A stretch of 64,000 bases of DNA from Caprella mutica (GCA_947561585.1 CANNZV010001157.1:62001-126000); one strand, 5' to 3'; counted from the stretch's first letter, positions 38,090 through 51,053 are shown. Program-made: numbers and translations. The notes: generated from the letters alone by a model not told the origin.

Positions 38090-40890
38090 ATTCACTAGTA
38101 TTTTCTCCAGTTCAGTTTATGCTTTAATGGTTACTGTGATTTCATTTGCATCTAAAATTCGCTTAATGTGATGCTTTGAGATTATAATTAAAAATTTTAG
38201 CCATTGATAGAATCTGTTCTCTCTTCTAATTTCTTTTTGGACTGAAATATTTACCAAAATAGGCACAACATTTTTGTTTAGTAGTTATTAACCAGTTTTT
38301 TTATTCCATGATTTGTAAAGATATTTGTTTTATAGTAATTTTCATTTTATAATTTAAAAAGTATGTTACCATCGGATATATTCATACGATTTTTCGTAGT
38401 TTTGATATTTAATTCCCGATAATTGGTTTACACTTGTTCAGTGTATCTTCAGATAAAGCAGCAAATGACGAAAAATAAAATCCTTGCTCATTAATTACAT
38501 GTATCAATTTGTAAATGTACGGAACAGTTTACGAGAGGACCTAAAGTCAACTAATACCTTGTCAAAATTTAAAAATAATTTTATCCAATCAGGTCTGAAA
38601 CGTTACTAAATTTCTTTCATACTACATTTTAATTCTATGTTTTTTTTCTTGAATATTACTAGTATATCTAATGCAAAAGCCCAATTGTTGAGGTTTGCAA
38701 AGCCACGCAATTATATATACATTGTAGAAACTATTGATTAAGATTGTTTACTACTAATCCTTATGTATATTATGTTGATGTAATACAGATTTACCATTCA
38801 TCTATTTATCATATCATTAAATATACTTACATTTGTAATTGTATAGATCCTGATTTTAAACTCTACGTTATCAACCGGTAAAATTTAGCCTTTAGTGATA
38901 CTTTTTCTTCGTAAAACCTGTCCATTTTGTTATTTGTCTCTTAGTTAAATTGAATGTTTTACCCAACGTGTAGGTTAAGATTGATCCATTGATCACTCTT
39001 GTTAATTATTATATTTTTTTTAAATTACTGTGTTACGAATAATAATTAGGACTTATAATACAGATTGGCGATATTTGAATACCATTTAAAAATCGAAATA
39101 TAGAATATTGTATTTCTTTATATGTTTCATAAGACCGGCATATGAAAAATTTGAAGAGACCAAATTTATTTCAACTAATTTACCAACTTATGATGTATTA
39201 CATACGCCAATAATTCGTATTAATATGACAGCGTTTTAATTAAGACTCACATCAGCCATGCACTCTTCCATTATTGAAGTTTCAATCAATTTTCTCTGAA
39301 TGATTCCTATTATTTATGATTATTTAATGAAATTGCATTTGAAACATTTCAATAATTTTTTATTAAAAATAACAGTATTAGTAAAATCTAATTTGGTTTA
39401 TTGAAATATCAAATTTATCTATTAAACTAAGCTGAAATTAAACAGACCCAAACTTTTTCAATATTTTTCTTTGAGTTGTTGACGCTCTAAATATCGTTAT
39501 TACCGAGAGAGTTTAGTAAATTAAATAACGACACAAGTCAAACCCAAATATTAGATTCCTTCACAAATAAAAATATTTCATTTACTTCAACAAATTAATA
39601 GAAAAAGAATCAATTTAACTCTTTTCCTCTCTTCTCCCCATCTCTTCTTCAGTTCAGAATATTCAATCACTAAGTCTACTTTGCACTCTGATAAAGTGGG
39701 ATTTAATATCGAAGTAATAAGACACTGATGTTTGATCTTTAATTTGATATATAAGAAAAATTGATGCAATAGTTTCGCATCTCGTGAAAATTAGTCCGAT
39801 AAATTTAATCTTAACTATGCACAAAGTGGTTTAAAAAATACATACAGTCCATATATTATATTTCTCTATTAATCTAAGTTATTATATTCATATAATAAAG
39901 TACAGATGAATCACTATGTGCCTTTGTTTTAAAACAAGCCTAAGGATACAACAGAAAAGTCATAGAATTTAATGTAATATTACTTAACTAAATATGTGAA
40001 TTTATTGCTCACTACATCGTCAAGCAAAATATTATCTTTATTCAAATAATTGTAAAGAACTTGCCAAAGGTAACATGTAGGCTTCAATTATGTTTTAATA
40101 TATTCTTTGCACGGCTATACATTCAGAGTAACTATGTAGCTGATATCTAAATAAAAGGACAAGGAAGAAGATTTTTTTCTATTTTCCGATATCATATTCT
40201 AATTTCAATTGAATTGTATCGTTTCTAAATCTGCCTTATATAAAAAATTATTCAATTTTTATTATTTTTCTAGCGATTGCCGATTATTTAATACTTATTA
40301 TTATCATAAAGCACTTTAATACTCTCCAATTGTTTCTCATTTACTCCATTAAATTTTACTTCTTTTACAGATTTATCTACGACTCAGCCAATCTAAACAT
40401 CGGAACAAATTGTGTTAGTTCATTCGTTTGTTAATTGGAGTTCAGTGGCTACCCGTTGAAGTTGCCGTATCGGATATTTTGGGATAACATAGTATCAAAT
40501 CATTAAGTTCAATAAGAATGTAAATTTTACATTGATAAACAGTTTATTGGATTAAACATGGTAGATCAACTTATAAATATATTTTAAATTTACTCCTATT
40601 TTCTATATATTTTTGATTGAATTTTAAATCAATATTTCATTGTTTCGGTGTATAGTCGTATGTGTATGGAAGCGAGTTAATTTTTTTAACCCGGCATGTG
40701 TCTTCAAAATACAGTTATTTTGAAATTAACCAATTTTAAATTACGATAATTTAAATTAATTATCGAAAAGTGTAATCTCTCACCTATAGGTGTTACAGTG
40801 AATTTATTTGCAGCACCTCTTACAAATTATTTTTTTACACCACTAAAATTATATGAATACAATGAATACAATTATTATGATATAAAATAT
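38090..40890. other. sequence present only in duplication copy B
   Basis: About 2.8 kb interrupting the alignment to copy A. It holds the dispersed repeat at 40380-40485 and is otherwise very AT-rich with no recognisable open frame or termini. It could be an insertion in B or a deletion in A. Confidence 0.6.
40380..40485 (+). repeat. dispersed repeat, copy 2
   Basis: Same sequence as 20950-21075, same orientation, lacking the short insertion present there. It is preceded by a T-rich tract ending TTTTACAG, which resembles a splice acceptor, but no exon follows. Confidence 0.85.
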
Positions 40891-41764
40891 TTACACGACG
40901 CTTACATTTATAATTTTCAAAGCCACTTACATATATAATATACAACACCACTTTCAAATATGATTATTCAGAAAATTCATAAATTCGAAGTAATACAAAA
41001 ATAGTCAATTGAACATTTCTGTAATGTAAACTTCGAAATAGATAATATATCATAAATCTGGCGAATTCTTTTATTACTATTGTAATATGATAAAATAACG
41101 TTGAATGTGATAATACATATTATTGTACATGTTCTATAGAATTAATCAAAAGAGTTTCTTTGTTTATAATAATTAATACAATGGATTGACGACATTATCA
41201 CAAGTTAGCTCATCTCTTGGATTATTGACTTAACTGATAATTATACCTGCTGATTAATTAATCTGATGTGTATTAATATAGTGATGAACAAACATTATAG
41301 TGCAATTAGATAATAAAAATGTTTATTAAGAGTGCTTTACAGTTAACAGAGTGTAAGAAATCAATGATATTCATTAGTCTACGGTTTTTGATAAAAATAT
41401 TTCAGTTACTCTTACTTACATAGTTTACAGAATCAAACCTGATACACGTTATTTCTATCTACAGGTTAATTTATTCAGTCAATGTAATAAAAAATATTTC
41501 AAAATGCATGGTTATATTATAGAAATTTTAATCATTCTTTTTCGAAGTACGGCTTCATCATCATAAGTAACAATATTTCCAATCTTAGCTGATACTGAGA
41601 TGCTTTTCTATTTATCAATTACTTCCCGACGTACCATTAAATGTAACTTGATTTACGCAAATTTATTCATATTATGTAATTGTTGTCAAATAATATTCTC
41701 GTGCTTCTGTAAACCTTCATGAAATTGCAAATGGCTATGATTTGATCAGCAATATTCATTTATT

Positions 41765-41860
41765 TAAACCCACCTGGTGAGACGATTGGTCATTATCAAA
41801 GAGCCATTTGCTCAGATTTTGGTAGAGATCGTCAAAGTCAAGGTCACGAAAAGGTCAATA
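41765..41860 (+). repeat. AGGTCA-type repeat fragment
   Basis: A partial unit with GACGATTGGTCATTATC, GATTTTGGTAGAGATCG and GTCAAGGTCA, inserted in copy B of the duplication. Confidence 0.8.
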
Positions 41861-43480
41861 AATAATGAACAACAAAATTTAGTGATGGAGAAGAAAAACT
41901 ATAGAATTATTTTAACGTTTATTAATTTTACAAAGTACCAGCGTGCATATCGAGTAAAGTATCTATCTACCACTTAAACCCTTCAATAATAATATTTTTT
42001 AAATCACTTTCTGACAAACAAAAGTTGTGCAACTTATTCACCATCTACAGAACATTGCATTTCAAATTTTCCCCAGAGAAATATAGTTAGTGAGATATTC
42101 ATTTGGCCGTAATTGTCTTAATGTTCTGTCGGGGAACTGCCTCGTGGCTTCAGCTTTTCCTTGGTATTATTTTAAATAACTTTGGAATATTGTTAGAGCA
42201 ATTATGTAAATAATTGGTACAGTTTCGAAATTTCCTTCTGCTGATTAGAAGGCTTGAATTTTTGAATAATTATTGATTATATAATCAATTGATTATAACT
42301 ATGAAATTTTAGTTAGATGGCCATTAGTTTCTTCAGGTTCCTTTTTAAATTATATTCACATATAAATTCATTATAATTTAGATAATCATTTGAATTACAT
42401 CACAAAAACCTATCATTCTTTAGAGTGACTGAATTAAAAAGAAAGTTAATTTATTTTTTCATCATAAATGTTGATAATTATTGGTAACAAAATAATTTTT
42501 ATTAAATCGAAATAGAAAATGTAAAGGAATAGAAATATTGATTTGTTTCTATTTAGCTTCAGTGTATACATTTATCCCTCAAATCCGACAGTTTCTCAAC
42601 TAATTTTCACTTCACTGACGATGCGTCAAACAATCGTCAGGAAATACAATCGTCCTGTTGAAGTAGACTGACAGAATAAATTAGTGTGCCATGTGGTACA
42701 ACATGCTAAAATGTTGTGCAACATGCTACATTCTTCGTAATGAAAGGGGAAGGAATAATTGAGATGATTGCTATTATGCGCATGTGCTTAGACTCGGTTT
42801 TAATGCACATGGTATCTTTGAAGCTACATACAATATTAATCAGATAAATGAAATTCTGCTTGTATTTTATTTCAACCAATGTTGTACAAAACAATTGCAA
42901 CCATTGTAACTTATATATGTAAACTAATTAGAATTTAATTAAAACACTGTTATCATAAAATATCATAAAAAAATATTTCAATATAAATCAATTCCACTGT
43001 CCTTTTCAAAATTAATATATTCGTTAACTAATATAGATTTGTTAAACATAAAAATGTTTCAAGTTTAACAAAAAGTGTAAAAAAAATTCGAAAGTTGAAG
43101 AAATTATTTAATCTTCCCCACATAAACAAATAAAACACAATATACAATGGTTTGAGCAACATTAAATATTTAATAATTTAATTCGAAACTATAATTTAAT
43201 TCATTCATATTGTATCTTCTCTATCAAATTAAATAGCGTATTATTATTTCAAGTCTTGAATCTACGACTTCACTTTAATTAAGCTAATTAATATAAAAGT
43301 TTTTGCTTACTGTTTTAAAACCTCCAGAGTTTTAATTCAATGATTCAAATTCTTTGAAATTCTCGTTTTCACTGAAAGAAATAGAATTAAAATAAAATGT
43401 TAGTTAAATATCAGAAATGTGTATCATTTACACAAATACTTTAAATGCATTTGAACTTATGAAAATATTTTTTAATTTAA

Positions 43481-44434
43481 CAGTCATTTCTTTACGATCA
43501 TCTTCCAAATTTAATGTTTATATGATAAATGCATAATTAATTGGTAATTGAAATAATTTTCTGTCTCGAACCAATTACCTATAAACAGTAATAAATTAAT
43601 AATTTCAAAATAACAATAATTATCGGATTATTTTCATTAGTTAAAGAAACCGATGAGAATATTTAATACTATTTGTTCTTAGACTGAATGAACGAATATG
43701 AAGCTGAAAAAGTACCAAATTTGTACACCCAGTCCTCTAAGTTAAGTTATGGTCCACTCCAGTGCGATTAGTTACTCTTCATTTCTCTCTTTTGTGAAGA
43801 CATTCTCAAATGTGGTGTTTATATCTCACTTTGAGAGTAACAACAGTACTTACCATTCGGCAAATGGAGGATGTACTTTGAATTTGGGAGAGGACACACA
43901 CTGAATATCACTCGGGAGTTGATTGCATGAGTTATACAACAGTCGCTGGCTAAATTTAAATTCACTGGCTAACGTAAGGCCTGTACGGAAATTGTCAATT
44001 CACTTTCTTGGTTTAAAATTAGAGAAACAGTTTATCTACAGCCAACTGAATTATTATATCTACAAATTGGGTACAGTGAGAGTAATGCAATATTATTTGT
44101 AGAAGAATAGTATTAAATATACATATTGTGTCAATTCTGTGTGATATTTTTACATGTATTAGATTTGATATAAAAATATACTATAATGGTTTTAAGTCAA
44201 ATTGTTTGTATTTTTGTACATAGTGATTAAGTTTATCTATAACTATTCAATTTCAAGAGGTATTAGCTACATTAGTTATTTACATATTAATTTATCTTTA
44301 TTCGATTTACACAGTGTTATTGATTGTAATTTGTAAGACACTAATAATTTTCATCATCGTGATATTGTATAGTTATACGAATGTTATTTTTGGTTTCTTA
44401 ACTATCGCTCAATTGAGAAAACAATATAATAACT
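43481..44434. other. unassigned sequence
   Basis: A less AT-rich block at about 43720-44010 shows no open frame longer than chance, no repeat and no RNA-like structure that could be recognised. Confidence 0.45.
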
Positions 44435-44849
44435 AATATTGATATTAGAGGTTATTTAAACTCTGCGTTGAAGGTTTTTTCAGTTTTCAAGCTTTCGAAT
44501 AGAAAAATTTCTTTTCATCATCAGGAGGAGGGTGGAAAACCTGGACCTGACAATGAATTTGATGACCAATTGTTGTATGTTTGTTACTGTCTTTCTATTT
44601 CAGCTATCTATCCTATATTTTATAAATATTTATTAATCTATTAAATATTAAAATATGAGACAAAAATTGGAGAGATTTTTTGGTTCTATCATATAGCTAT
44701 TTTTGACTTCATTAATTCTCTAGAATAATTATTACTTTAATTATTCTACTTTCCATATATCTGTAACAAAATCAAATGTGTTTTATTGTTCTCAAGTGTT
44801 TTTTTGCTTCTATGTTTGTCCTCTATTCCTAATGCGCAACTTGTTGCTA

Positions 44850-45585
44850 TATGCGTGTCCTCGAGTGTCTTCTTGATCCTAAGTGTGTCCTTTTGATCCT
44901 AAGTGTGTCCTGTTTATCAAAAGTTTGTCCTATTGATCCTATATGTGTCCTATTAATCCTATGTGTGTCCTGTCGATCAGAAGTGTGTCCTGTTGTTCCT
45001 AAGTGTTTTTTCTTGATCCAAAGTGTGTCCTGTTGATCCTAAGTGTGTCCTGTTGATCCTAGGTGTGTCCTATTGATTCTAGGTGTGTCCTATTGATCAA
45101 AAGTGTGTCCTATTGATCAAAAGTGTGTCCTGTTGATCAAAAGTGTGTCCTGTTGATCAAAAGTGTGTCCTGTTGATCCTAAGTGTGTTCTATTGATCAA
45201 AAGTGTGTCCTGTTGATCCTACGTGTGTCCTTTTGATCAAAAGTGTGTCCTGTTGATACTACGTGTGTCCTTTTGATCAAAAGTGTGTCCTGCTGATCCT
45301 ATGTGTGTTCTGTACTCCTAGTGTGTCATGTTGAATCTAAATGTTAACTCCAATCCAAGGTGTGTCCTCTTAAACCTGTGTGTGTCTTCTTGATCCTATG
45401 TAAGTGTGTCCTCTTGAGCCTAAGTTTGTCCTCTTGCTTCTACGAGTGTCCTCTTGCTGCTACGTGTGTCCTCTTGCTTCTACGTGTGACCACCTGATCC
45501 TACTTGTGCCCTCTTGCTCCTATGGGTGTTCTATAAATCCTACATGTGTCCTCTTTATCCTACGTGTGTTAGGTAAACCTCTATA
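44850..45585 (+). repeat. 20-bp word array, left arm
   Basis: Tandem, diverged copies of GTGTGTCCTGTTGATCCTAA and a variant with GATCAAAA, period 20 bp. Toward the inner end the words degenerate (CTCTTGCTTCTACGTGTG). Short open frames here are repeat artefacts. Confidence 0.93.
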
Positions 45586-46240
45586 GTTAAGTATCTATTT
45601 CTATCAAGCTATAGAGGTGCGATTGAAAACGGCCAACCTCTATAGCTATGTATCTATTTCTATCTATCAAGCTATAGAGGCGCGATTGGAAACGGTCAAC
45701 CTCTATAGCTATGTATCTATTTCTATCTATCAAGCTATAGAGGCGCGATTGGAAACGGTCAACCTCTATAGCTATGTATCTTTTTCTATCTATCATGCTA
45801 TAGAGGCGCGATTGGAAACGGTCAACCTCTATAGCTATGTATCTATTTCTATCTATCAAGCTATAGAGGCGCGATTGGAAACGGTCAACCTCTATAGCTA
45901 TGTATCTTTTTCTATCTATCATGCTATAGAGGTGCGATTGGAAACGGTCAACCTCTATAGCTATGTATCTTTTTCTATCTATCATGCTATAGAGGTGCGA
46001 TTGAAAACGGTCAACCTCTATAGTTATGTATCTTTTTCTATCTATCATGCTATAGAGGTGCGATTGGAAACGGTCAACCTCTATAGTTATGTAACTTTTT
46101 CTATCTATCATGCTATAGAGGTGCGATTGGAAACGGTCAACCTCTATAGTTATGTATCTTTTTCTATCTATCATGCTATAGAGGTGCGATTGGAAACGGT
46201 CAACCTATATAGCTATGGATCGATTTCTATCCATCAAGCT
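45586..46240. repeat. 63-bp hairpin minisatellite
   Basis: About ten units of 63 bp. Each holds CCTCTATAGCT and its exact complement AGCTATAGAGG separated by about 24 nt, so each could form a stem of 10-11 bp. Units differ at a few sites (CTATTTC or CTTTTTC; TCAAGC or TCATGC; GGCGCG or GGTGCG). Since 63 is 21 codons, both strands stay open (195 and 212 codons); these are not genes. Confidence 0.97.
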
Positions 46241-46244
46241 AAAG

Positions 46245-46530
46245 AAGTTCAATAGGACACACCTAGGATCAACAGGACACAATCAGGATAAACAGGACAC
46301 GCTTAGGATCAAAAGAATACACTTAGGAACAGCAGGACACACATTTTTGATCGACAAGACACACATAGGATTAATAGGACACACAAAGGATTAATAGGAC
46401 ACACTTATGATAAACAGAACACACTTGGGATCAAGAAGACACACTTAGGATCAAGAAGACACATATATATGTGTCAAAAGGACACGCATAATGCAACAAG
46501 TAGCGCATTAGGATAAGAGGACATACATAG
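46245..46530 (-). repeat. 20-bp word array, right arm
   Basis: The reverse complement of the left-arm words (AGGACACACTTAGGATCAA type), about 14 diverged copies, running toward the right end of the fold-back element. Confidence 0.92.
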
Positions 46531-46925
46531 AAACAGGAAAACACTTGAGAACAATAAAACACATTTGATTTTGTTACAGATATATGGAAAGTATAATAAT
46601 TAAAGTTATAATTATTCTAGAGAATGAATGTAGTCAGAAATAGATATATAGATAGTAACAAAAAATCTCTCTCATTATGGTCTCATATTTTAATACTTAA
46701 TAGATTTATTAATATTAATAAAATATAGGATAGATAGCTGAAATAGAAAGACGGTATCAAACATACAACCATTGGTCATAAAATTCATTGTCAGGTCCAG
46801 GTTTTCCACCCTCCTCCTGATGATGAATATAAATCTTTCTATTCGAAAGCTTATACACTGAAAAACCTTCGAAGCAGAGTATAAATAACCTCTAATATTA
46901 TTGATTTCCCGTTGAGTATGATTTT

Positions 46926-47664
46926 TTTCAATCAAATATAATAACTCTAGAATAACATTTTTCAAAAGATGCATTTTGGTACTTGTACATATCATTTCTT
47001 ATACATATAATGATATATCGTTAGTAATTATGACTCTCTAGTGGACAATTTTAGAGCTACAATTAAGAAAATTTGACCTAATTAATCTTTCAAGATTTAT
47101 ATGTCTATACGGAAATGCATGTTTTGTGTTCATAACGCTTTTCTCGCAAAGAGTGATATGATATTTTATTTACGTCGACTAATATCAAATTAGTTCACAA
47201 AAAATATATCAACTGTCGTTACTTCATTTTCATTGCAAAATATGTATAACAAATATGAAGCGAAGTTAATTAATGAGACTTCAATTTGACAAACTTACTT
47301 ACAAATATTAAAAATAAAATATGAATATAATTTATTGTAATTATTTATCTACGAGGTATATTCCTATTATTATACACTGCATTTGTTTATTTTCACGCAA
47401 GTTTCTTTAGTCATATCAAGAAACTCTTCTCAGTTCTTCATTTCATAGATATTGGAGATCGATGAGGATTTCCAGATATGTTCAATGCACATTTTTTTTA
47501 ACATCTCATACAGGTAAATTGAATCTGTTGTTTATTGGTAGGTATTCTTAGTATTGTGGATATTATTTGAAATATTTTTTACTATGCGTGATTTAATATC
47601 ATGTAGACAAGTTTATATTTTGGTTTTGATAAAATGTAGATATAATGATAGTCGCAGCTTTTCT
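46926..47664. other. unassigned AT-rich sequence
   Basis: Nothing recognisable. Confidence 0.45.
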
Positions 47665-48310
47665 ATACAGGGTGATCCACAAAAAAAGTGTATCCAACTT
47701 TGTGTTTATATAGAAATTTTATTTATAAATAAATAATAATTTTGACGACGGTGGTATATTGGATACAAGAGAAATATGTAATTACCTTCATTTTTTTGTT
47801 TTTTAATTAACTCAAAAAGTTTTCAACTAGATTGCCTGAAATTTGGTGAAACGATTGGTACAATTTTGACGTGCTGGTAAATTTTTTTGGAGCGACCCGG
47901 TCAAAGGTCAAGGTCATGGTCATTTATAACTCAAAAATATTGGACCATATTGCATGAAACTTGGAAGGACAATTAGTCAATATACAAGAACCATTTCGTT
48001 AGATTTCGGGAGCGATCGGGTCAAAGGTCAAAGATCAAGGTCAAGGCCATTTTTAACTCAATAAGTATTCAACCAAATTGTCTGAAATTTGATGGTACAA
48101 TTGGTCAATGTCCAGGAACCATCTGATAGAATGACCTTGACAGACGTCAAGGTCATTTTTATTGCAATCACTCAAAAAGTATTGAACCATATTGCGTGAA
48201 ACTTTATGGGACGTTTGGTTATTATCCAGTGAGCAGTTTATGAGATTTAAGGAGAGAATAGGTCAAAGCGGCGGCGAAGGTATGCGCTTTATATCGAATG
48301 CATATTATCT
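47665..48310 (+). repeat. AGGTCA-type dispersed repeat, copy 3
   Basis: Begins ACAGGGTGATCCACAAAAAA and ends near GCGAAGGTATGCGCTTTATA, matching the copy at 23268-23945 in order and orientation. It holds several half-site clusters, including GGGTCAAAGGTCA at 48018-48030. Confidence 0.92.
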
Positions 48311-49765
48311 ACTTTTTACTTGTATTTGAACTCAATTTTATACTCATTTTGAAATTACAATACAATTATCATATGTAAACGAAAATTCATCCTGTATAAT
48401 GAATGCATGGAGCAACTGTAATATTCTAATTATTTACAACTATCATCTGACAATTTTGTTTTGGTTATCCCGACAATAAAATCTTTACGAGAGAAGAACA
48501 TAATTTGTACTATTTCCTTTCTTATTACCATTATATCAACAAATTATTCAATGCCTCAATTGAGTTAGTAAAAAGGTGTCGAATATTAATTTTAACGCAT
48601 ATTACGTAGCTTTGATATATTTTTATATAATAAACTATTTACTTTGAAGTCAGTACTTTTATTTTCAAGACGTGTTGCATTTTCTCGTCAAAACTAAAAA
48701 GTTATTCCTCTTTCTATCTAAGTATTTTATAAACTATGGTTTAGCATTTAATTTAATATTGTATTGAATGATTCTGACGCAATTAGATTGAATTAAAGTT
48801 TTTTCTTAGTTTTTTATCACCAGAGAAAGATATAATGGGGATGAAATTATAATTTTATTCATTTATCTCTATTTTTGATAATAATAACTTTATTTCACAG
48901 TAGAAAATAATTTTCCTCTCAACATTATAAGGAATGAATAAACTGTTTTCAAATTTGCATAAAATTCATCGGTGCATCTAAAATGTAATATTTAAAATCA
49001 TTATCGTTTATAATCTCTAAATTGACTATATATTTAAATAGTATTTTACATTTTTATAATAGAGAAATTGTAATATTTTTTTACATTTTCATATTTTGTC
49101 AAATAAATGTTATTTTATTTACCTAAAATATTTTGAAAATAGCATCAATTATAGAGTATATTGTCATTAATTTCAATATATTGTCATTACATCATTTTAT
49201 CATGGATATAACATAGCCACATGAGCCTCCAACAGTTCCGTTTGTAAGTTTAAATCTATTGCTTTGAAATGTTTACTCCATTGACTTAGTTTGGGAAATT
49301 AACATACTGTGCTGGAATTAATCGGATTGATATGAACATATGTCGTCTAAGAGAATTCAGAATTTTAATTTCTCATTCTATTAAAATATTCTATGTAATT
49401 GGAAAAAATAATATTTTTTATCCATAATAATCATTATTCTTCTTTGCATTATGTAACCATCAAATTTTTTATTGGAATATAGAAATATTAGAATATTCCT
49501 ATCGCATTTCTTGGTGCTCCTTTTCAATTCCAATTCCATTTATAGAAATATATAGGAAAATTTTTCAATTCCAGATAAATCTGGAAGGTAGGTCTCAAAA
49601 TATTCAAATCTCCAGAAAATCTCCTCTTTTTGAGGAGGTTGATATACTAAGGCATAAATTTATAGTTCAAATATAAATATTTCTAAAATTAAATAGAATA
49701 TTGATATATTTAATATAAACTTAAAATATTTAAAATAACTAAATATAAATTAAGGAAACTAAAAG
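48311..49765. other. unassigned AT-rich sequence
   Basis: No gene or repeat family is recognised in this very AT-rich interval. Confidence 0.5.
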
Positions 49766-49774
49766 AAACAGATT

Positions 49775-51053
49775 GGGATCCGGAAAATAGATCGAAAGCA
49801 ATTGACCGAAAACAATTAATCGAAAGCAATTGATCGAATGGAGAATTGATCGAACCAAAATTGATCGAAAATGATAGTTGATCGATTTAGCTACACTAAC
49901 TGACGATGATAACTAAAACCATGGATTACCAGAGAAACTCACTTGCATTATATTACAGCTAGTAGATCTTGTTACCATGATTTATATATATTAATAATAA
50001 TTTGTATAATATGTAATAATGATTTATATATAATATATCTTCAATCAACTGTTTAGCTTTAACAGATAATTATATGCTTTGAAATTTATTATAATTTGGA
50101 GAACTTAAGTTTTCTTAGTTCTAGAATCTAGATAGTTCTACATTACAGGTGAAATGAAAGTTAGATAATAAATTAATTACTTTAACGTCTTTTTCGGAAC
50201 CAAAAGCCATATCACTGACGTCAAAAGGGAATTAAATACAAGGGACAGGAAAAGCAGTCATAAAGGGAAGCTGCTCCAAGAACAAAGTCACTTAACACCG
50301 TCGGTGACAATGCCCATGGATGCAGAGAAGCTACTCCGTGAATGCAGTCACTTACCAAGGAACCGGACGAAAAGGGGCACAAGCAACGCTTGTTGCACTC
50401 TCAGATGGAAGAGAAAAATGAATCGGTGATAGTAAATGAAGCCTACGAACCCATCTAATATAAAATCTAAGACCTTGTAGTTGAAGAGCATAACCCTAGC
50501 GCTATCCTCTAAAATTGCAAGTATCGTTAGAAAAAATTGATAAACGTGGTAGAAATGAAAAAAAGACAATACGTAATCCAAATTACAATAGTTCGGGGCC
50601 CAAAGAACGCCACCTCTTCTCATCCATTTACGACAGACAGCTTCAGGATAGAGCTGGGTCTTCCAGATGGAAAAGGAGAATAAAGAGGTGATAGTAAATG
50701 AAGCCTATGAAGGTCAAAAACTAAAGCCATACTAAATATAGAGGAAGTACATTGTAGGTTAAAATTGTGTGGAGGACAATGGAAATAATAGATAATTACA
50801 TATAAAATAACAAAGGATACATCAAGTATCAAAGGATGTAAAATACTAGAATTGAAAATAATCTGCAACTTTTGTCTTGTTGTATATACGTATTTATATT
50901 TGCTTTGTGTTTAGTAGCTGATCTATTCGATCAATTTTCCATTCGATCAATTTTCCATTCGACCAATTTTCCATTCGATCAATTTTCCATTCGGTCAACT
51001 GCTTTCGATTAACTGTTTTCGGTAAATTGCTTTCGATCAATTTTCCTAGACCC
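49775..51053. mobile_element. word-repeat transposon B (14-16-bp word)
   Basis: It is flanked by an exact 9-bp target duplication AAACAGATT (49766-49774 and 51054-51062). The left end starts GGGATCCGGAAAAT; the right end, read inward, starts GGGTCTAGGAAAATTGATCG. Each header is followed by six or more copies of a word such as GAAAGCAATTGATC or GAATGGAAAATTGATC, in inverted orientation at the two ends. The interior contains repeat sequence shared with 26545-26835, once nearly whole (50270-50608) and once partial (50640-50715). There is no transposase. A 9-bp duplication fits Mutator-like transposition. Confidence 0.92.

Larger units (their letters stand above)
36095..43480 (+). repeat. tandem segmental duplication, copy B
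   Basis: Collinear partner of 30880-35990. It is longer because of about 2.8 kb at 38090-40890 with no counterpart in copy A, and it lacks the mariner fragment. A short AGGTCA-repeat fragment at 41765-41860 is likewise absent from copy A. Short open frames are not conserved between copies, which argues against coding function. Confidence 0.88.
44435..46925. mobile_element. large fold-back element with nested word arrays
   Basis: Left arm about 44435-45585 and right arm about 46240-46925 are imperfect reverse complements. Both begin with TTAGAGGTTATTT, then the TCGAATAG block, GGAGGAGGGTGGAAAACCTG, and an AT-rich segment. The arms then change into 20-bp words of the type GTGTGTCCTGTTGATCCTAA, reading plus on the left and minus on the right. 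A 63-bp minisatellite fills the centre. The left word array is much longer than the right. No transposase is present and no target duplication is clear. The arrangement is that of fold-back transposons, whose arms are built of short tandem repeats. Confidence 0.9.

Noticed and set aside
45587..46255. Overlapping open frames of 195 and 212 codons on both strands
   Set aside because: The 63-bp unit is a multiple of three and stop-free in one frame on each strand, so the frames are artefacts of the repeat.
44435..46925. A target duplication around the large fold-back element
   Set aside because: The flanks outside the CTCAA-type ends do not match.
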